Source of the DNA: Anisodus tanguticus
Lineage: Eukaryota; Streptophyta; Magnoliopsida; Solanales; Solanaceae
NCBI GenBank assembly: GCA_034509755.1
Contig: CM067539.1
Span: 51,549,513-51,613,512, forward strand
Direction: 5' to 3'
Length of the DNA stretch: 64,000 nucleotides
Shown in pieces: positions 26,018-36,340 of this stretch (positions within the stretch are counted from its first letter, which is position 1; every line of letters begins with the position of its first letter). The position numbers and the translations under genes are program-made. A model generated the notes under the pieces. It made no database searches. It saw only the letters and a program-made list of their open reading frames with translations, and had not been told where the DNA came from.

Positions 26018-26235
26018 ATTTTAAAAAAAAAAAAAAAAAAAAAACCCGCCGTATCCCGACCCCGCCCCGAGCCCGCCCGGGCCCGAGCCCGACGGGATCG
26101 GGATCGGGACGGGACTTGCTCCGATCCCGCCGGACCCGACCCCGCCGAGCCCGCCGGACCCGACCCCGCCCCTTCTCCCGTCCCGCCCCGACCCCGACAC
26201 CGCCGGACCCGGCCCGCCGGACCCGAGCCCGGCCC
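26018..26235. repeat. right subterminal poly(A) and GC-rich array of the hAT element
   Basis: An A tract at about 26022-26043 is followed by cccgaccccgcc- and gggatcggg-type words up to the right terminal repeat. The layout mirrors the left side in that each GC-rich block adjoins an A tract. Confidence 0.8.
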
Positions 26236-26249
26236 ACTGGCCACTCCTA

Positions 26250-26257
26250 AATTATAC
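26250..26257. repeat. right target-site duplication of the hAT element
   Basis: Exact second copy of the octamer aattatac at 22639-22646. Confidence 0.9.
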
Positions 26258-26520
26258 ACATCAGCATCAATTCAAACAAATATTATATGACTTATTGAAG
26301 TTAATGTGTATCATTAAATGAGATAACATATTTTAAGTGATTAACTTATCTACGTAATGGGCGCTCATGTGCATAAGATTTTTCAAAATTTTGAGTTTGA
26401 AGTCTAATATGAATACTCTATCTTGTATTCTGGTGTGGAGCAAGCCATATTTCAAGTGTAATTTACCGATTTAAGGGGTTGTCTATGTATATATTTAGCC
26501 AAAATAAAATAAAACTATAT
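26258..26520. other. unassigned AT-rich spacer
   Basis: No coding region or known repeat recognised between the hAT element and the duplicated host segment. Confidence 0.5.
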
Positions 26521-26948
26521 GTACAACGTATATGTAAGTCAGAGGAAACATACCGACATAAATGTTAGAAGAATAATTGATTGTGTACTTTGTAAAATAA
26601 GTGATGACTAACAAATGTAAAATTTCAACGTACATATAGGGAAAAATGATTAACTACACAATAGACTGATGGACAGCTTCCAATAATAGTCCTGTGAACT
26701 ATTATTAGCTAGAGTTACAACTAATCTCAAACTAATAAGTAAAAGTAAACAGAAACCTAACTCTTTTGCTGTTAATTTGGAAAAGTATCTTGTTTACCAA
26801 TTATAGAAAAATAAAAGCCCTAAATGCAGTTTTTCCTGTGTTCTAAGAAATTACTTAAGGAAAATATTTTTCGATTTTGGATGGAGAATGAATTTTTTTT
26901 TCAATCATAGCAAACTCAAATCACAAGTTGTTTGGTAAAGAATTTGCA
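26521..26948. repeat. host segment copy 1, left part
   Basis: It matches 47667-47741 plus 49181-49555 in order and orientation. Shared phrases include gtaccgacataaatgtta-like, aagtgatgac and gtgaactattattagctaga. The copy continues after the MULE at 47082-47167. It is non-coding. Confidence 0.85.
26939..26948. repeat. left target-site duplication of the MULE
   Basis: agaatttgca is repeated exactly at 47082-47091. Mutator-like elements make 8-11 bp duplications. Confidence 0.85.
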
Positions 26949-27518
26949 GGGTAAATTTCAGAGATGATCACGTAACTATCACTTTTTTTCACAAAAGTAC
27001 TTAATTTTGAGCAACTAACACAAAAGTCACTAAAACCACTTTTAGGTGTCACTAAACTATTTTCCCGTGAATATCTTATCTTTTACTCTTTTTTTAGTTC
27101 AAATCTAATAAATAAAATTTTAATTAAATAGGTTCAAATCGACCCGATCCAAAACCCATATAAAAAAGGTAAATAACCTTTCATATGCTTCTCTTTTCCC
27201 TACCATTTTAAAATTACTTTATCTTTTACCTTGTATTTCTTTTTTACATATTTAAGTTTTTAAAAATTTATTACTCTATACATAGTCGTCAATAATTTGT
27301 GAAATTAGCAATTTAAACCATAAGACAAATGACCCGCTACAACTGTAATACTTATAGTGTAAAAGTTATTTAACATATCATAAGCAGTCATAACTCCTAA
27401 AATTAATAACCTAAAAATAAGGCAGGTGAGTTCATATATCAAGTAAATTTGAAATAAATGATGACTGTATAACATTTTACTGAGAGACTTTCAAGACTTG
27501 CCGGTAAGATATCTTTTA

Positions 27519-27735
27519 TATGTTCCAATTTATGTGACATTTTTTTTCCGAGATTTAGAATATGTACACTTTGATCGATATTTTATAATGTATTTTTCAT
27601 CATGACGTGAGAAAAATAGCTACTTATAATACTTTTGGTAAATTTTTGAATATCCAATTTAGCCTCAAAAATTAATTTAATTGACTGTCATGAATCGAAA
27701 TTAAAGGTGCCACATAAATTGAAAAGGAGGGAATA
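27519..27735. mobile_element. Stowaway-like MITE inside the MULE, worn ends
   Basis: The left end reads gttccaatttatgtgaca and the right end gccacataaattgaaaagga, inverted versions of each other. The right edge gaggga matches the CTCCCTCC start of Stowaway-like MITEs in this window (52358 and 55273). The left CTCCCT is lost. Confidence 0.65.
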
Positions 27736-27879
27736 TAAAACAGGTTGGCTTTTAGTTAGGAGAAGAAACATGTTATTTTTAGCAGATAAAAAGGTTCGCT
27801 TTTGTGACTTTCAGGATTTGTTGATATTTCAAACATGTTAAAATGGTAGGGAAATGGAAAGAATATAAAAGGTTAATTA

Positions 27880-28660
27880 CACTACAACAAAGTTGATGTT
27901 TAGCTACGAATTTACTAGCCACGACACAAAAATCGTCACTAATTATTCATTTTTTTGTGACAAAAATGACATTTCATCTTTAAATGCATGAGTACTTTTA
28001 GTGACGAAACACAATATTTCGTAGCAAAAAATTTGTCCCCTGAAGTTTCAGCCCCAAAAATGAGTTGGCGCCATTTTTCAAGTAATATTAGCCACAATTT
28101 TTAGGTTATCAGTGACACATTATTTCGTCATTAATAATGCATCCAATTTATGACAAATTATTTTTTGTCATAAAATTAATCCAATTTTGAGACGAAAAAG
28201 TTTGTCACAAAATATATGTTGTTACAATAGCGACAAATTAGAGTTTGTAGTTAAATGTTATAAGACTTAGCCACAAAACTTTATACTTAATCCTGACCGT
28301 AATGTTTGTCACTAATAATGTACCCAATTTGTGACAAACTATTTTTTGTCATAAAATTAATCAAATTTTGGAGACAAAAATTTCGTCACAAAATATATGT
28401 TGTTACAATAGAGACAATTTAGAATTTGTAGTTAAATGTTATAAGCTTTAGCCACAAAATTTTACACTTAATCGTGACCATAATTGTCATCACTAATAAT
28501 AAAAACAATTAGTGACATCACTTTATTGTTTCTAATCAATTTTTGATTTAGTGACAACAAATATTTGTCACAAATGTGCAATATGTCAAATAGCGACGAT
28601 TTAAAATTATTAGTAGAATAATGCACTTTGCTACGAAAAAATTCATAGTTAAATACAAAT
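27880..28660. repeat. CACTA left subterminal repeat region
   Basis: Many short copies of motifs such as cgtcactaa, gtgacaaa and ttcgtca(c/t) occur in both orientations, mixed with the repeated block tgacaaattattttttgtca. Subterminal motif clusters are the transposase-binding regions of En/Spm elements. Confidence 0.85.
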
Positions 28661-29787
28661 AGTTCTTTGGTTACGATTATTAATGATTACAAGTGAAAAC
28701 TGACTAAAAATTATCAAGCCCATCATAAGAAATTGATTGAGTTCATCGATTAAATTGCGAGGAAAAAGAATTAAAAACCGACGAATTCGATCAGTTTTGT
28801 AAAAGTGATGAATTCATCAATTTTCTTAAATTACTCAATAATAAATTGCGCTATCCGAAAATTTTATTTAATTTTTATACAAAATCGATCGATTTCGTTG
28901 ATTTATGAAACAATAATTTTGCGGAATAATTTATCATAGACATGGTAGAAATAATGATTTCTCGAGTTTTGGTGCTAAAAAAACTAAGGATTACTTCAAC
29001 AAAAATGAAAAAAAATATTTGCATTTCCCGTACATGTCTGTTGATTTTATGGTTGATAAATTGTACCGACGACGTCGGTCAGTTTGCTTTTATCAAAAAA
29101 TACCTAGTTTATAATAGTGATTCTAGGTAGAGCAACTATATAAAGATAACGTCGACTTGCAAGTTTAGACTTTGCAAAGGTGCGAATTATTTTGTGAAAG
29201 TTTTATTAGCCTTTACCACCAACGTGAAAATTAAAATAAACTAAAAAATAAAAGCACTAAAGAAAGAATCGACCAACTAATATTTCAAATATATTATGAT
29301 AAGGAATTATAGTGGTAAAAAATTATACATGTCGGAGCGTACGCATACACACTATCTTCTGATTGAGTCTGAAGATAGGGATTGTGCCTAAACACAAAAC
29401 GCCCACCAGCTACGGGCCTACCTATGCCCCAACTTACCATCCAACCAAATCCAGGCTTTTAGCCCAAGGCTATGCGGCACATACGCGATGCCGCACATTA
29501 CTAGCCTTGCACGAGTCATGCTCATCCTCACCTTAGTTGTTAACTCTCTTTGATCAAGTATAAAGGGATTAGACGCATGTCCAACAATTTCCACAATAAC
29601 CTCTATGAGATAAGAGGAGCAGATGTCGACTCCAACAACTAATTTAGTTCAACGAATTAACTGAAAACTTAGAAGCCAGTCGTGAACTCCAAGCACTTGC
29701 ATTATAATAAAAAGGGCTTTTAAGTTAATTTCTTAATGGCAATAAATTAATTACCACTAATTTCATTATGTAAAGTCCACTTTTACG
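28661..29787. other. CACTA interior, unassigned
   Basis: AT-rich sequence with no domain I recognise. A perfect small hairpin accgacgacgtcggt lies near 29064-29079. From about 29330 the composition becomes less AT-rich (for example gctatgcggcacatacgcg), but no reading frame matches a known family. Confidence 0.45.
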
Positions 29788-30222
29788 TTGTGACGATTGA
29801 AGAAACTAAAGATTTGGCAGAAAGTACAACAACAACAATTCCAACAACAACTATGAAAAAGGAGAAAGCTCAACACGAGGTCGTGGAAGAATCAATCCGA
29901 ACTCAAGGTATGACAAATCTCAAGTTCGATGCTATAATTGTCAGATGTTTGGGCATTATGCTTCAGAATGTAGAGCTCCCAACAACAAAATTGAGGAGAA
30001 GGCCAACTACATGGAGGAGAAGACAAATAGCAAATAAAATTTTCTTCTAGCACGAAAGGAAACTGATGGTGGCCAAGGAAATTCCTGGTACCTTGACAGT
30101 GGTGCAAGCAATCACATGTGTGGAAAGAAAGACATGTTCGTGGAGCTAGACGAGTCAGTAAGAGGAAATATTTCGTTGGGAGATGATTCCATAATAAAAG
30201 GAGAGGTAACATCCTTATCCGT
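29788..30222 (+). pseudogene. copia gag C-terminus and protease remnant
   Basis: It begins with IEETKDLAEST, a Gag block, then jumps to a zinc knuckle CYNCQMFGHYASEC (about 29930-29971). The protease active site WYLDSGASNHMCG is at about 30085-30123 with an intact D-S-G triplet. A deletion removed the middle of gag, and frame breaks lie on both sides of the protease. The protease would process the polyprotein. Confidence 0.85.
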
Positions 30223-31404
30223 TTGAAAGATGGGAGACATCGCTTTATTTCCAATGTCTACTATGTGCCTAATATGAAAAGTAACATCCTGAGTTTAGGA
30301 CAACTGTTAGAAAAAGGTTATGATATTTATATGAAGGATTATAATCTTTCCATAAAAGAGGATAAGAATAACTTCATTGCTAAAGTGTCAATGTCAAAGA
30401 ATAGAATGTTCCTAATCAATATAAAAAATGATGTTGCAAAGTGCCTGAAAGCTTGCCACAAAGATGCATCATGGCTTTGGCATCTTAGATTTGGGCATCT
30501 CAATTTTGAAGGTCTAGAGCTGCTATCTAAGAAGGAGATGGTGAAGGGACTACCTCGCATCAACCATCCTGACCAGCTTTGTGAAGGGTGTCTAGTCGGG
30601 AAGCAATTCAGGAAAAGCTTGCCAAAGGAGTCAGAGACAAGAGCCAATAAGCCACTCGAGTTCATCCATACTAACGTGTGTGGTCCGATCAAGCCTAGCT
30701 CTCTCGGTAACAGTAGCTATTTTTTTCTCTTCATTGATGATTTTTCAAGAAAAACCTGGGTATATTTCTTGAAACAGAAGTCAGAAGTTTTTGAAGTTTT
30801 CAACAAGTACAAAGCTACAGTGGAGAGAGAAAGCAGTAGAAAGATCAAAGCCATGAGATCCGACCGATGTGGAGAATTTACTTCTAGGGAGTTTCAAGAG
30901 TTCTGTGAAGTAAATGAAATTCGTCGACCAATGACAGTTCCTACATCCCCCCAGCAAAATGGCGTGGCAGAAAGAAAGAACAGAACAATCCTCGACATGG
31001 CATGAAACATGCTCAAAAGCAAGAAACTTCCCAAGGAGTTTTGGGCCGAAGCAGTAGCATGTGCAGTCTGCTTGTCAAATCGATCTCCAACAAGAAGTGT
31101 ATGGGAAAAGACATCGCAAGAGGCATGGAGTGGAAGAAAGCCTGGTATTTCCCACCTGAGAACCTTTGGAAGTATAGCCTATGTTCATGTACTAGACGAG
31201 AGAAAAACGAAGCTTGATGATAAAAGCGAGAGCTTTATCTTCATCGGCTATGATGCTAATTCGAAGGGCTACAAATTGTACAATCCAGATAATAAGAAGA
31301 TTGTGATTAGTCGAGATGTGGTTTTCAACGAAGAAGGAGAATGGAATTTTAACTCTCATGCAGATGACTTCAATTTCTTTCCTCAGTTTGAAGAAGATGA
31401 GTAG
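30223..31404 (+). pseudogene. copia GAG-pre-integrase and integrase
   Basis: WHLRFGHLNFEGLELLSKK with CEGCLVGKQFR forms the HHCC zinc-binding module. The core shows FIHTNVCGPIKPSS (the first catalytic Asp of the usual HTDVCGP is Asn here), MRSDRCGEFTS and PQQNGVAERKNRTILDMA. A single in-frame TGA at 31003-31005 lies where the family has Arg (a CGA to TGA change fits). The frame resumes and runs through FGSIAYVHVLDERKTKLD to a TAG at 31402-31404. Integrase would insert the cDNA; the lost Asp and the stop make it inactive. Confidence 0.9.
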
Positions 31405-33173
31405 ATAATGAGGGAGCAACTAGGTGAACCTCAACAAGAGCTTGCAACTCCACCCATTTCACCAAAATCAACCACTCAAGGAGACTCATCACCTTCGTCA
31501 TCGTCAAGTGGGAGTCAAAGTGAAAGAGTTGTGCAATATGCAATAAGCCTTAGAGATCTCTATGAGGTAACTGAACGACAATATAATATTACATTATCTT
31601 ATCTATTTGTCGATTGTGAACCAGTGAGCTTTCAATAAGCATTACAAGAAAAGAAGTGGAGAGATGCGATGGACAAATAAATCAAGGCCACCGAGAAAAA
31701 TGACACATGGGAACTTACCTCACTTCCCAAGGGACACAAGGCGATAGGTGTCAAATAGGTGTACAAAACAAAGCAAAACGCTAAAGGAGAAATTGAAAGG
31801 CACAAGGCGAGGCTAATTGCTAAAGGCTATAGTCAAAAGGCTGGAATTGACTATGATGAGGTATTTGCTCATGTTGCTCGATTGGAGACTATCAAACTAA
31901 TCACTTCTTTGGCAGTTCAAAACAAGTGGGAGATACAACAGATGGATGTAAAGGCTGCCTTCCTAAATGGAGTTCTTGAAGAGGAAATCTACATTCAGCA
32001 ACCATCAGGTTACGAAGGCAAAGTCCACGAAGATAAGGTGTTGAAGTTGAAGAAGGCTCATTACGGGCTAAAACAAGCACCAAGGGCATGGAATAGCCGA
32101 ATCGACAAGTACTTCCTAGAAAATGGCTTCAACAAATGTCCTTACGAGCATGCTATATATATTAATATCAAAGATGGAGATATTTTGATCATGTGCCTCT
32201 ATGTGGACGATTTGATCTTCAACGGAAGCAACCCAAGCATGTTCAATGAATTCAATGAATTAATGACGAAAGAATTCGAGATGACAGACATGGGGCTCAT
32301 GGCGTACTATCTTGGCATTAAAGTTAAGCAACAAAGGATGGAATTTTCATTTCACAGAAAAGCTATGCAAAGGAAATCCTGAAGAAGTTCAAGATGGAGA
32401 ACTGTAAGCCGATAAGCACATAGACGGATTACGGAATCAAGATGTCCAAACATGAAGAAGGCGAAAGTGTAGATCCAACATTCTTCAAAAGTTTAGTGGG
32501 AAGTCTTCGATATCTAACTTGCACGAGGCCCGATATTCTTCACGCAGTTGGATTGGTTAGTCGCTACATGGAATCTCCAACAACCACGCATTTTAAAGCC
32601 GCAAAGAGAATTCTTCGCTATATGAAAGGTACAATTGACTTTGGCTTGTTCTATTCAGTTTCTAATGATTACAAACTTGTTGGATATAGCGATAGTGATT
32701 GGGGTGGAGATATAGATAATCGAATGAGCACCACTGGATTCGTATTTTTCATGGGATATACTGCTTTCACATGGATGTCAAAGAAACAATCGATTGTCAC
32801 ATTGTCCACTTGTGAAGCGAAATATGTTACTGCTACCTCATGCGTTTGTCATGCAATTTGGCTTAGAAATCTATTGAAGGAGATAGGCTTGATACAAGAA
32901 GAGCCTACCAAGGTTTGTGTCGACAACAAGTCAGCCATTGCCTTAGCAAAGAATACAGTATTCTATGATCGAAACAAGCACATTGATATTCGCTACCACT
33001 ATATAAGGGAGTGTGTTGCAAGAAAGGATGTGCAAGTTGAATATGTGAAGTCACAAGATCAAGTTGCCTATATTTTTACCGAGCCACTGACAAGCGAAGA
33101 CTTCATAAGATTAAGGAACTTACTAGGGGTCACAAGATCAAGTTTAAGAGGGGGTGTTGGATCATACTATTGA
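31405..33173 (+). pseudogene. copia reverse transcriptase and RNase H
   Basis: A Ser/Pro-rich linker (31408-31560) leads into RT. In-frame stops lie at about 31636, 31678 and 31756 (the last where the family has Trp in the GVKWVYK block). The long open part 31759-32382 has HKARLIAKGYSQKAGIDYDE, MDVKAAFLNGVLEEEIYIQQ and the catalytic CLYVDDLIF. A frameshift at about 32350 leads to 32442-33173, with SLRYLTCTRPDILHAVG, SDSDWGGD, LSTCEAKYVTAT and VDNKSAIALAKN of the RNase H domain. It ends GGVGSYY just before the LTR. Confidence 0.92.
33146..33154 (+). promoter_or_regulatory. polypurine tract of the copia element
   Basis: aagaggggg directly precedes the LTR start TGTTGG at 33155. It is the plus-strand primer site of LTR retroelements. 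Confidence 0.8.
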
Positions 33174-33590
33174 TCCATTATGGGAGCCCAAACACAAACC
33201 CAATCAAATTAGAGTCCAAGTCCATAATTAAGGTTCAAAACTACAAGCCTTCTACCTAGAATCTTCTAGGGTGTGGTAATTATGCATGTGAATCATTTGA
33301 TAATTTAAAATATTGTTAGAAGGATGGAGAAGAATGGACAAGAATGAGGTGTATGGTTGTTGTAATTTTTTGATTATTTTATTTGTGTGGTGTAGGATTG
33401 TTCTTAAGTAGTATAAATACCCCTCCCATTTTAGTTTAGGCATCAAGATAAATCAAGAGCTTCTAAGTGAGTGAAGAAGCAAAGTCTTATAAGAATGAGT
33501 TGTAGTACCTTGTTGTTGAGTGAGAGTGCTCATGTAATATTTGTTTGAGTTTGAATAAAAGTTATTTGTGAGAGTGTTTCATTTCCAACA
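33155..33590 (+). repeat. 3' LTR of the copia element
   Basis: It starts TGTTGGATCATACTATTG and ends ...TTTCCAACA at 33590, a short inverted terminus (TGTTGGA / TCCAACA). A TATA-like gtataaatacccc lies near 33410-33423. No second LTR is present. Confidence 0.85.
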
Positions 33591-34204
33591 GATGATACTG
33601 TCGGTATGGAAGAGTTTCTAGTTTCCCTCTATTTTTCATCACAAAGTACTTGTTTGCTCTATGAGTTCTCCTGAGCATGGGAAGGTCCCTATAATCTTAA
33701 GGGTGTTTATGAGAAAGATATACTAATTACTTGAATGAGTAAACTTTAAGATTCTCTAGCTTATAAGTAGTCCACACGAGCATGTTAAGTTCTCAGGTTT
33801 CCTATAATCTGAATTTCTTTTAATATGTCTGGTTTGGGTATTCCAATCAATCTGCTTTTCTGACTAACAAAATAATTCGAGTATAAAAGTTGTTTGCATA
33901 AGTAGATTCTTTATTATGTTTTGTTGCTTAGTTTCTGTTACCAAATATAAGTTTGTGCTAAATTTGTTGGAAACTAGGATATGTGAAACTTACTTTTACA
34001 GTTAAAAAATTGGTGATCTATTGAACAATAAGAAAGATGAAGTACTGGAGGTCTCCTATCTGCCCATTTGAAGTATTCTCCTATCTGCCCATTTGAAGTC
34101 ATTGCTTAATTGTGATATAAAACCTAAACGAAGTTGATATCTATCACTGGAGGTCTAAATCTCAATTCTCACGTTAAAACAAAATAATAGAGATACAGTA
34201 CAAT

Positions 34205-35358
34205 TTATTTATTCACCCTTTTCAGGTTTTGCAGTGCAGATTGTTCTTTTGACAGTGTCCTTATTTTATAGTTAAAACTCTTCCGGTTTTGTAAATTCAT
34301 CACTTCTCTGTAAGTTAGATGAGTGTACTTCCTTGTGAAGCTCTTATTTCCTTTGAAATATCTTAATTATCTTTCTTGTTTCTAGGTCTTGGAAAGAGAA
34401 TTTGTAAACTGTGGACAAGATGAAGTAAGAAGGAAAGTTATCCAGAATCTTGTCTTAAAGAGGGCTATTGTCACTCTAACTTCAGGCAGTTATTTTTATT
34501 TTTCTGTCAAAGTTTGCACTTCAGCTTCAGGCAAACCACTTATAGAAAGGCTTACATTACTATATGTTTCCACGCCTGTTTCAAGGTCGCTCCCGTTACT
34601 GAATTTACACTCCAAGTATTTTGTCTTGGTCCTATTCGGCCTGAACCCTTTAAACTCCAGAGTCTGTCTCCAAACCTCTAGCTTAGCATTCACTCCGCTG
34701 TGAATCTCATCAATAAGGACTATGTTTTCTGCGAATAACATACACCATGGTACCTCTCCTTGGATTTGTTATAAGATAAGATAAGATAAGAACTTGAAAA
34801 TCTTAAGCCTGAGAAGCTTAAGAAAAAATACATGTCTGGAAGGAGTTGTTTCTGCTCCATTGAATTTTCCAGGGACCACTTATAGAAAGGCTTACATTAC
34901 TATATGTCTCCAGTTCCCATAGAGGTAAAGAAGATGCTGCTTAGTTTCAAGGCGTATTAAGAGTTTTGATGATTTCTTTTATAGATTGTTGCGATCAACT
35001 ATTTTTAAATTCATTGTTTGTCTATTTTGGTTTGCCTGAAGCTTTCTAATTTCTTGAAATAATTTGATCTCTTGTGCAGTAATCATTCTATTTTTCTCAT
35101 TATTATCAGCTTCCAAATGTTTTTGTTCAACACTTTGGGTGTTAACTTTCGGCTGGTTTCCCGGCTCTCAAATAAATTAGATAAATTTTATGCAATTTAC
35201 TATTCTATAGATCATTATATTTCTTTCAGATATATTGTTCTTCATTGCAAAATTGAGTTGATTTTTGTAAATAAAATAATCATTAAATAATTGTTAATAT
35301 ATATAGCTGCTACTGTAATGTAAGGGGAAGATGAGGTATGGGAATAGGACTATTAAAT
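34205..35358. repeat. direct repeat A, copy 1
   Basis: Sequence from gatacagtacaatttattta to ggactattaaata recurs at 37216-38076 nearly unchanged. The exception is about 320 bp (34386-34709, including the possible exon and most of the LINE fragment), replaced there by about 26 bp. Confidence 0.85.
34497..34770 (-). pseudogene. RTE-type LINE reverse transcriptase fragment
   Basis: The minus strand reads MLFAENIVLIDEIHSGVNAK and LEVWRQTLEFKGFRPNRTKT, then YLECKFS. This is the part of RTE-clade RT around the catalytic F/Y-A-D-D box, which is FAEN here, so both catalytic Asp residues are changed. The similarity ends after ECKFS. It is a small internal LINE fragment without ends. Confidence 0.8.
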
Positions 35359-36040
35359 ATTCCCAATGCCTTTAAACTAACAGCTATTGTAAGGGATGAA
35401 CAAATTACTGCTCTTTTTTCTTTCTCCTGATGTTGAAAGCTAGATATGCTCAAATGGCTTTTTGACCTTTGGATAGATGAAAATAATTTAGTTATTGATG
35501 AAACCCAACTGAAACTACAAGTGCTGCATCGCAAGTGACAGGCTCTTTGTGTTTTGCTTATTTTGATGTTTGAATATAAATAATTGAGTTGATAAAATTA
35601 CGAAAATTATAACATTGTTGACAGAATGCAATTTAGATAGTATTCTTAATTGACTTTCTTTTTGAAATATATGTCGATTATATTGGAATAAAGCAAATGT
35701 TCGTAGAAACCTAAAAGAAAAGTCTTGTGAAATGAACTTGTCTACGAGAAACAATGATATTATAGAGACGCAGTTGGTAAAGGGAGGCTTGTTAAGGCAA
35801 TTTCATCAACAAGGTTATAGAGTTGGGAATAACAATTCAAAATTTATTTCCCTTCAAACAAGGGGAAGGAGCTCACGATATAGGAGAAAGATGCAAGGAT
35901 TAAACTATATTGTATTTTTCAAGATACTCACAATTTTGTCCGACTACATTATTTTCACATAAATTGACCACATAGAATTACCTTTTGATAAATAATATAA
36001 TTCTTCTTTGACCACGAATTAAATTTGTATTTTATCACAA

Positions 36041-36057
36041 TTATTATTGTCGCTAAT
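36041..36057. repeat. left target-site duplication of the SINE
   Basis: ttattattgtcgctaat is repeated exactly at 36243-36259. Confidence 0.9.
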
Positions 36058-36242
36058 GAAGGAGAGCCTTGGAGTAACTGGTAAAGTTGTTGTCATGTGA
36101 TCAGGATGTCATGGGTTCAAGCCGTAGAAACAACCTCTTGCGAAATGGAAGGTAAGATCACAGCGTACAATAAACCCTTATGGTCCGGCTCTTATCCGGA
36201 CCCCGCGCATAGCGAGAGCATAGTGCACCGGGCTACCCTTTT
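36058..36242 (+). mobile_element. Au-type SINE, full length
   Basis: The 185-bp body has a tRNA-like head with an A box (tggagtaactgg, 36069-36080) and a B box (ggttcaagcc, near 36113-36122). The body carries the gtccggctcttatccgga and accccgcgcatagcg blocks of Au SINEs and ends in a short T run. Perfect 17-bp duplications flank it. RNA polymerase III would transcribe it from the internal boxes; movement depends on LINE enzymes. It sits in CACTA subterminal sequence. Confidence 0.92.
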
Positions 36243-36340
36243 TTATTATTGTCGCTAATCACGATAATTTACAGTGACACTTTTGTTGTGCTAGTAAAAA
36301 TAATATTTTTGGTGACGACATGATAAGTTTCAACTATAAA

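Larger units (their letters stand above)
22647..26249 (+). mobile_element. hAT-superfamily DNA transposon, complete ends, broken transposase
   Basis: The left end is TAAAGCTGGCCAGTGGGCCG and the right end, reverse-complemented, is TAGGAGTGGCCAGTGGGCCG, imperfect terminal inverted repeats differing at four of the first six bases. Perfect 8-bp duplications (aattatac) flank the 3603-bp element. Inside are GC-rich subterminal arrays, a poly(A) tract on each side and a plus-strand transposase pseudogene with a BED finger, RNase H-like core and hAT dimerisation domain. It could once move by cut-and-paste; this copy cannot make intact transposase. Confidence 0.95.
29788..33590 (+). mobile_element. 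Ty1/copia retrotransposon, 5'-truncated, with 3' LTR
   Basis: On the plus strand it has a gag zinc knuckle, protease, GAG-pre-integrase, integrase, RT, RNase H, polypurine tract and a 436-bp 3' LTR. The 5' LTR and most of gag are missing. The pol region keeps one reading frame from 30223 to about 32350 with only isolated stop codons, so it decayed mainly by point mutation. It sits inside the CACTA element. Confidence 0.9.
33591..35990. other. intron-like, possibly gene-derived segment within the CACTA element, with LINE debris
   Basis: T-rich, intron-like DNA holds a splice-acceptor-like tttcttgtttctag at 34372-34385, followed by a short open stretch reading VLEREFVNCGQDEVRRKVIQNL. I do not recognise this protein. 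A good donor-like gtaaga lies 39 bases after the acceptor. A 25-bp tandem duplication (tcctatctgcccatttgaag) lies at about 34054-34100. Part of the segment is repeated at 37216-38076. It may be a captured host gene fragment, as CACTA elements often carry, or it may be anonymous DNA. Confidence 0.4.
35990..36340. repeat. CACTA right subterminal region, part 1 (split by the SINE)
   Basis: Motifs such as tgtcgctaatcacg, cagtgacac and ggtgacgac match the CACTA subterminal motif family. The sequence resumes at 46345 after the gypsy element. Confidence 0.65.

Noticed and set aside
36069..36122. A and B box sequence as a tRNA gene
   Set aside because: It cannot form a complete tRNA, and the body and 17-bp target duplications identify a SINE.
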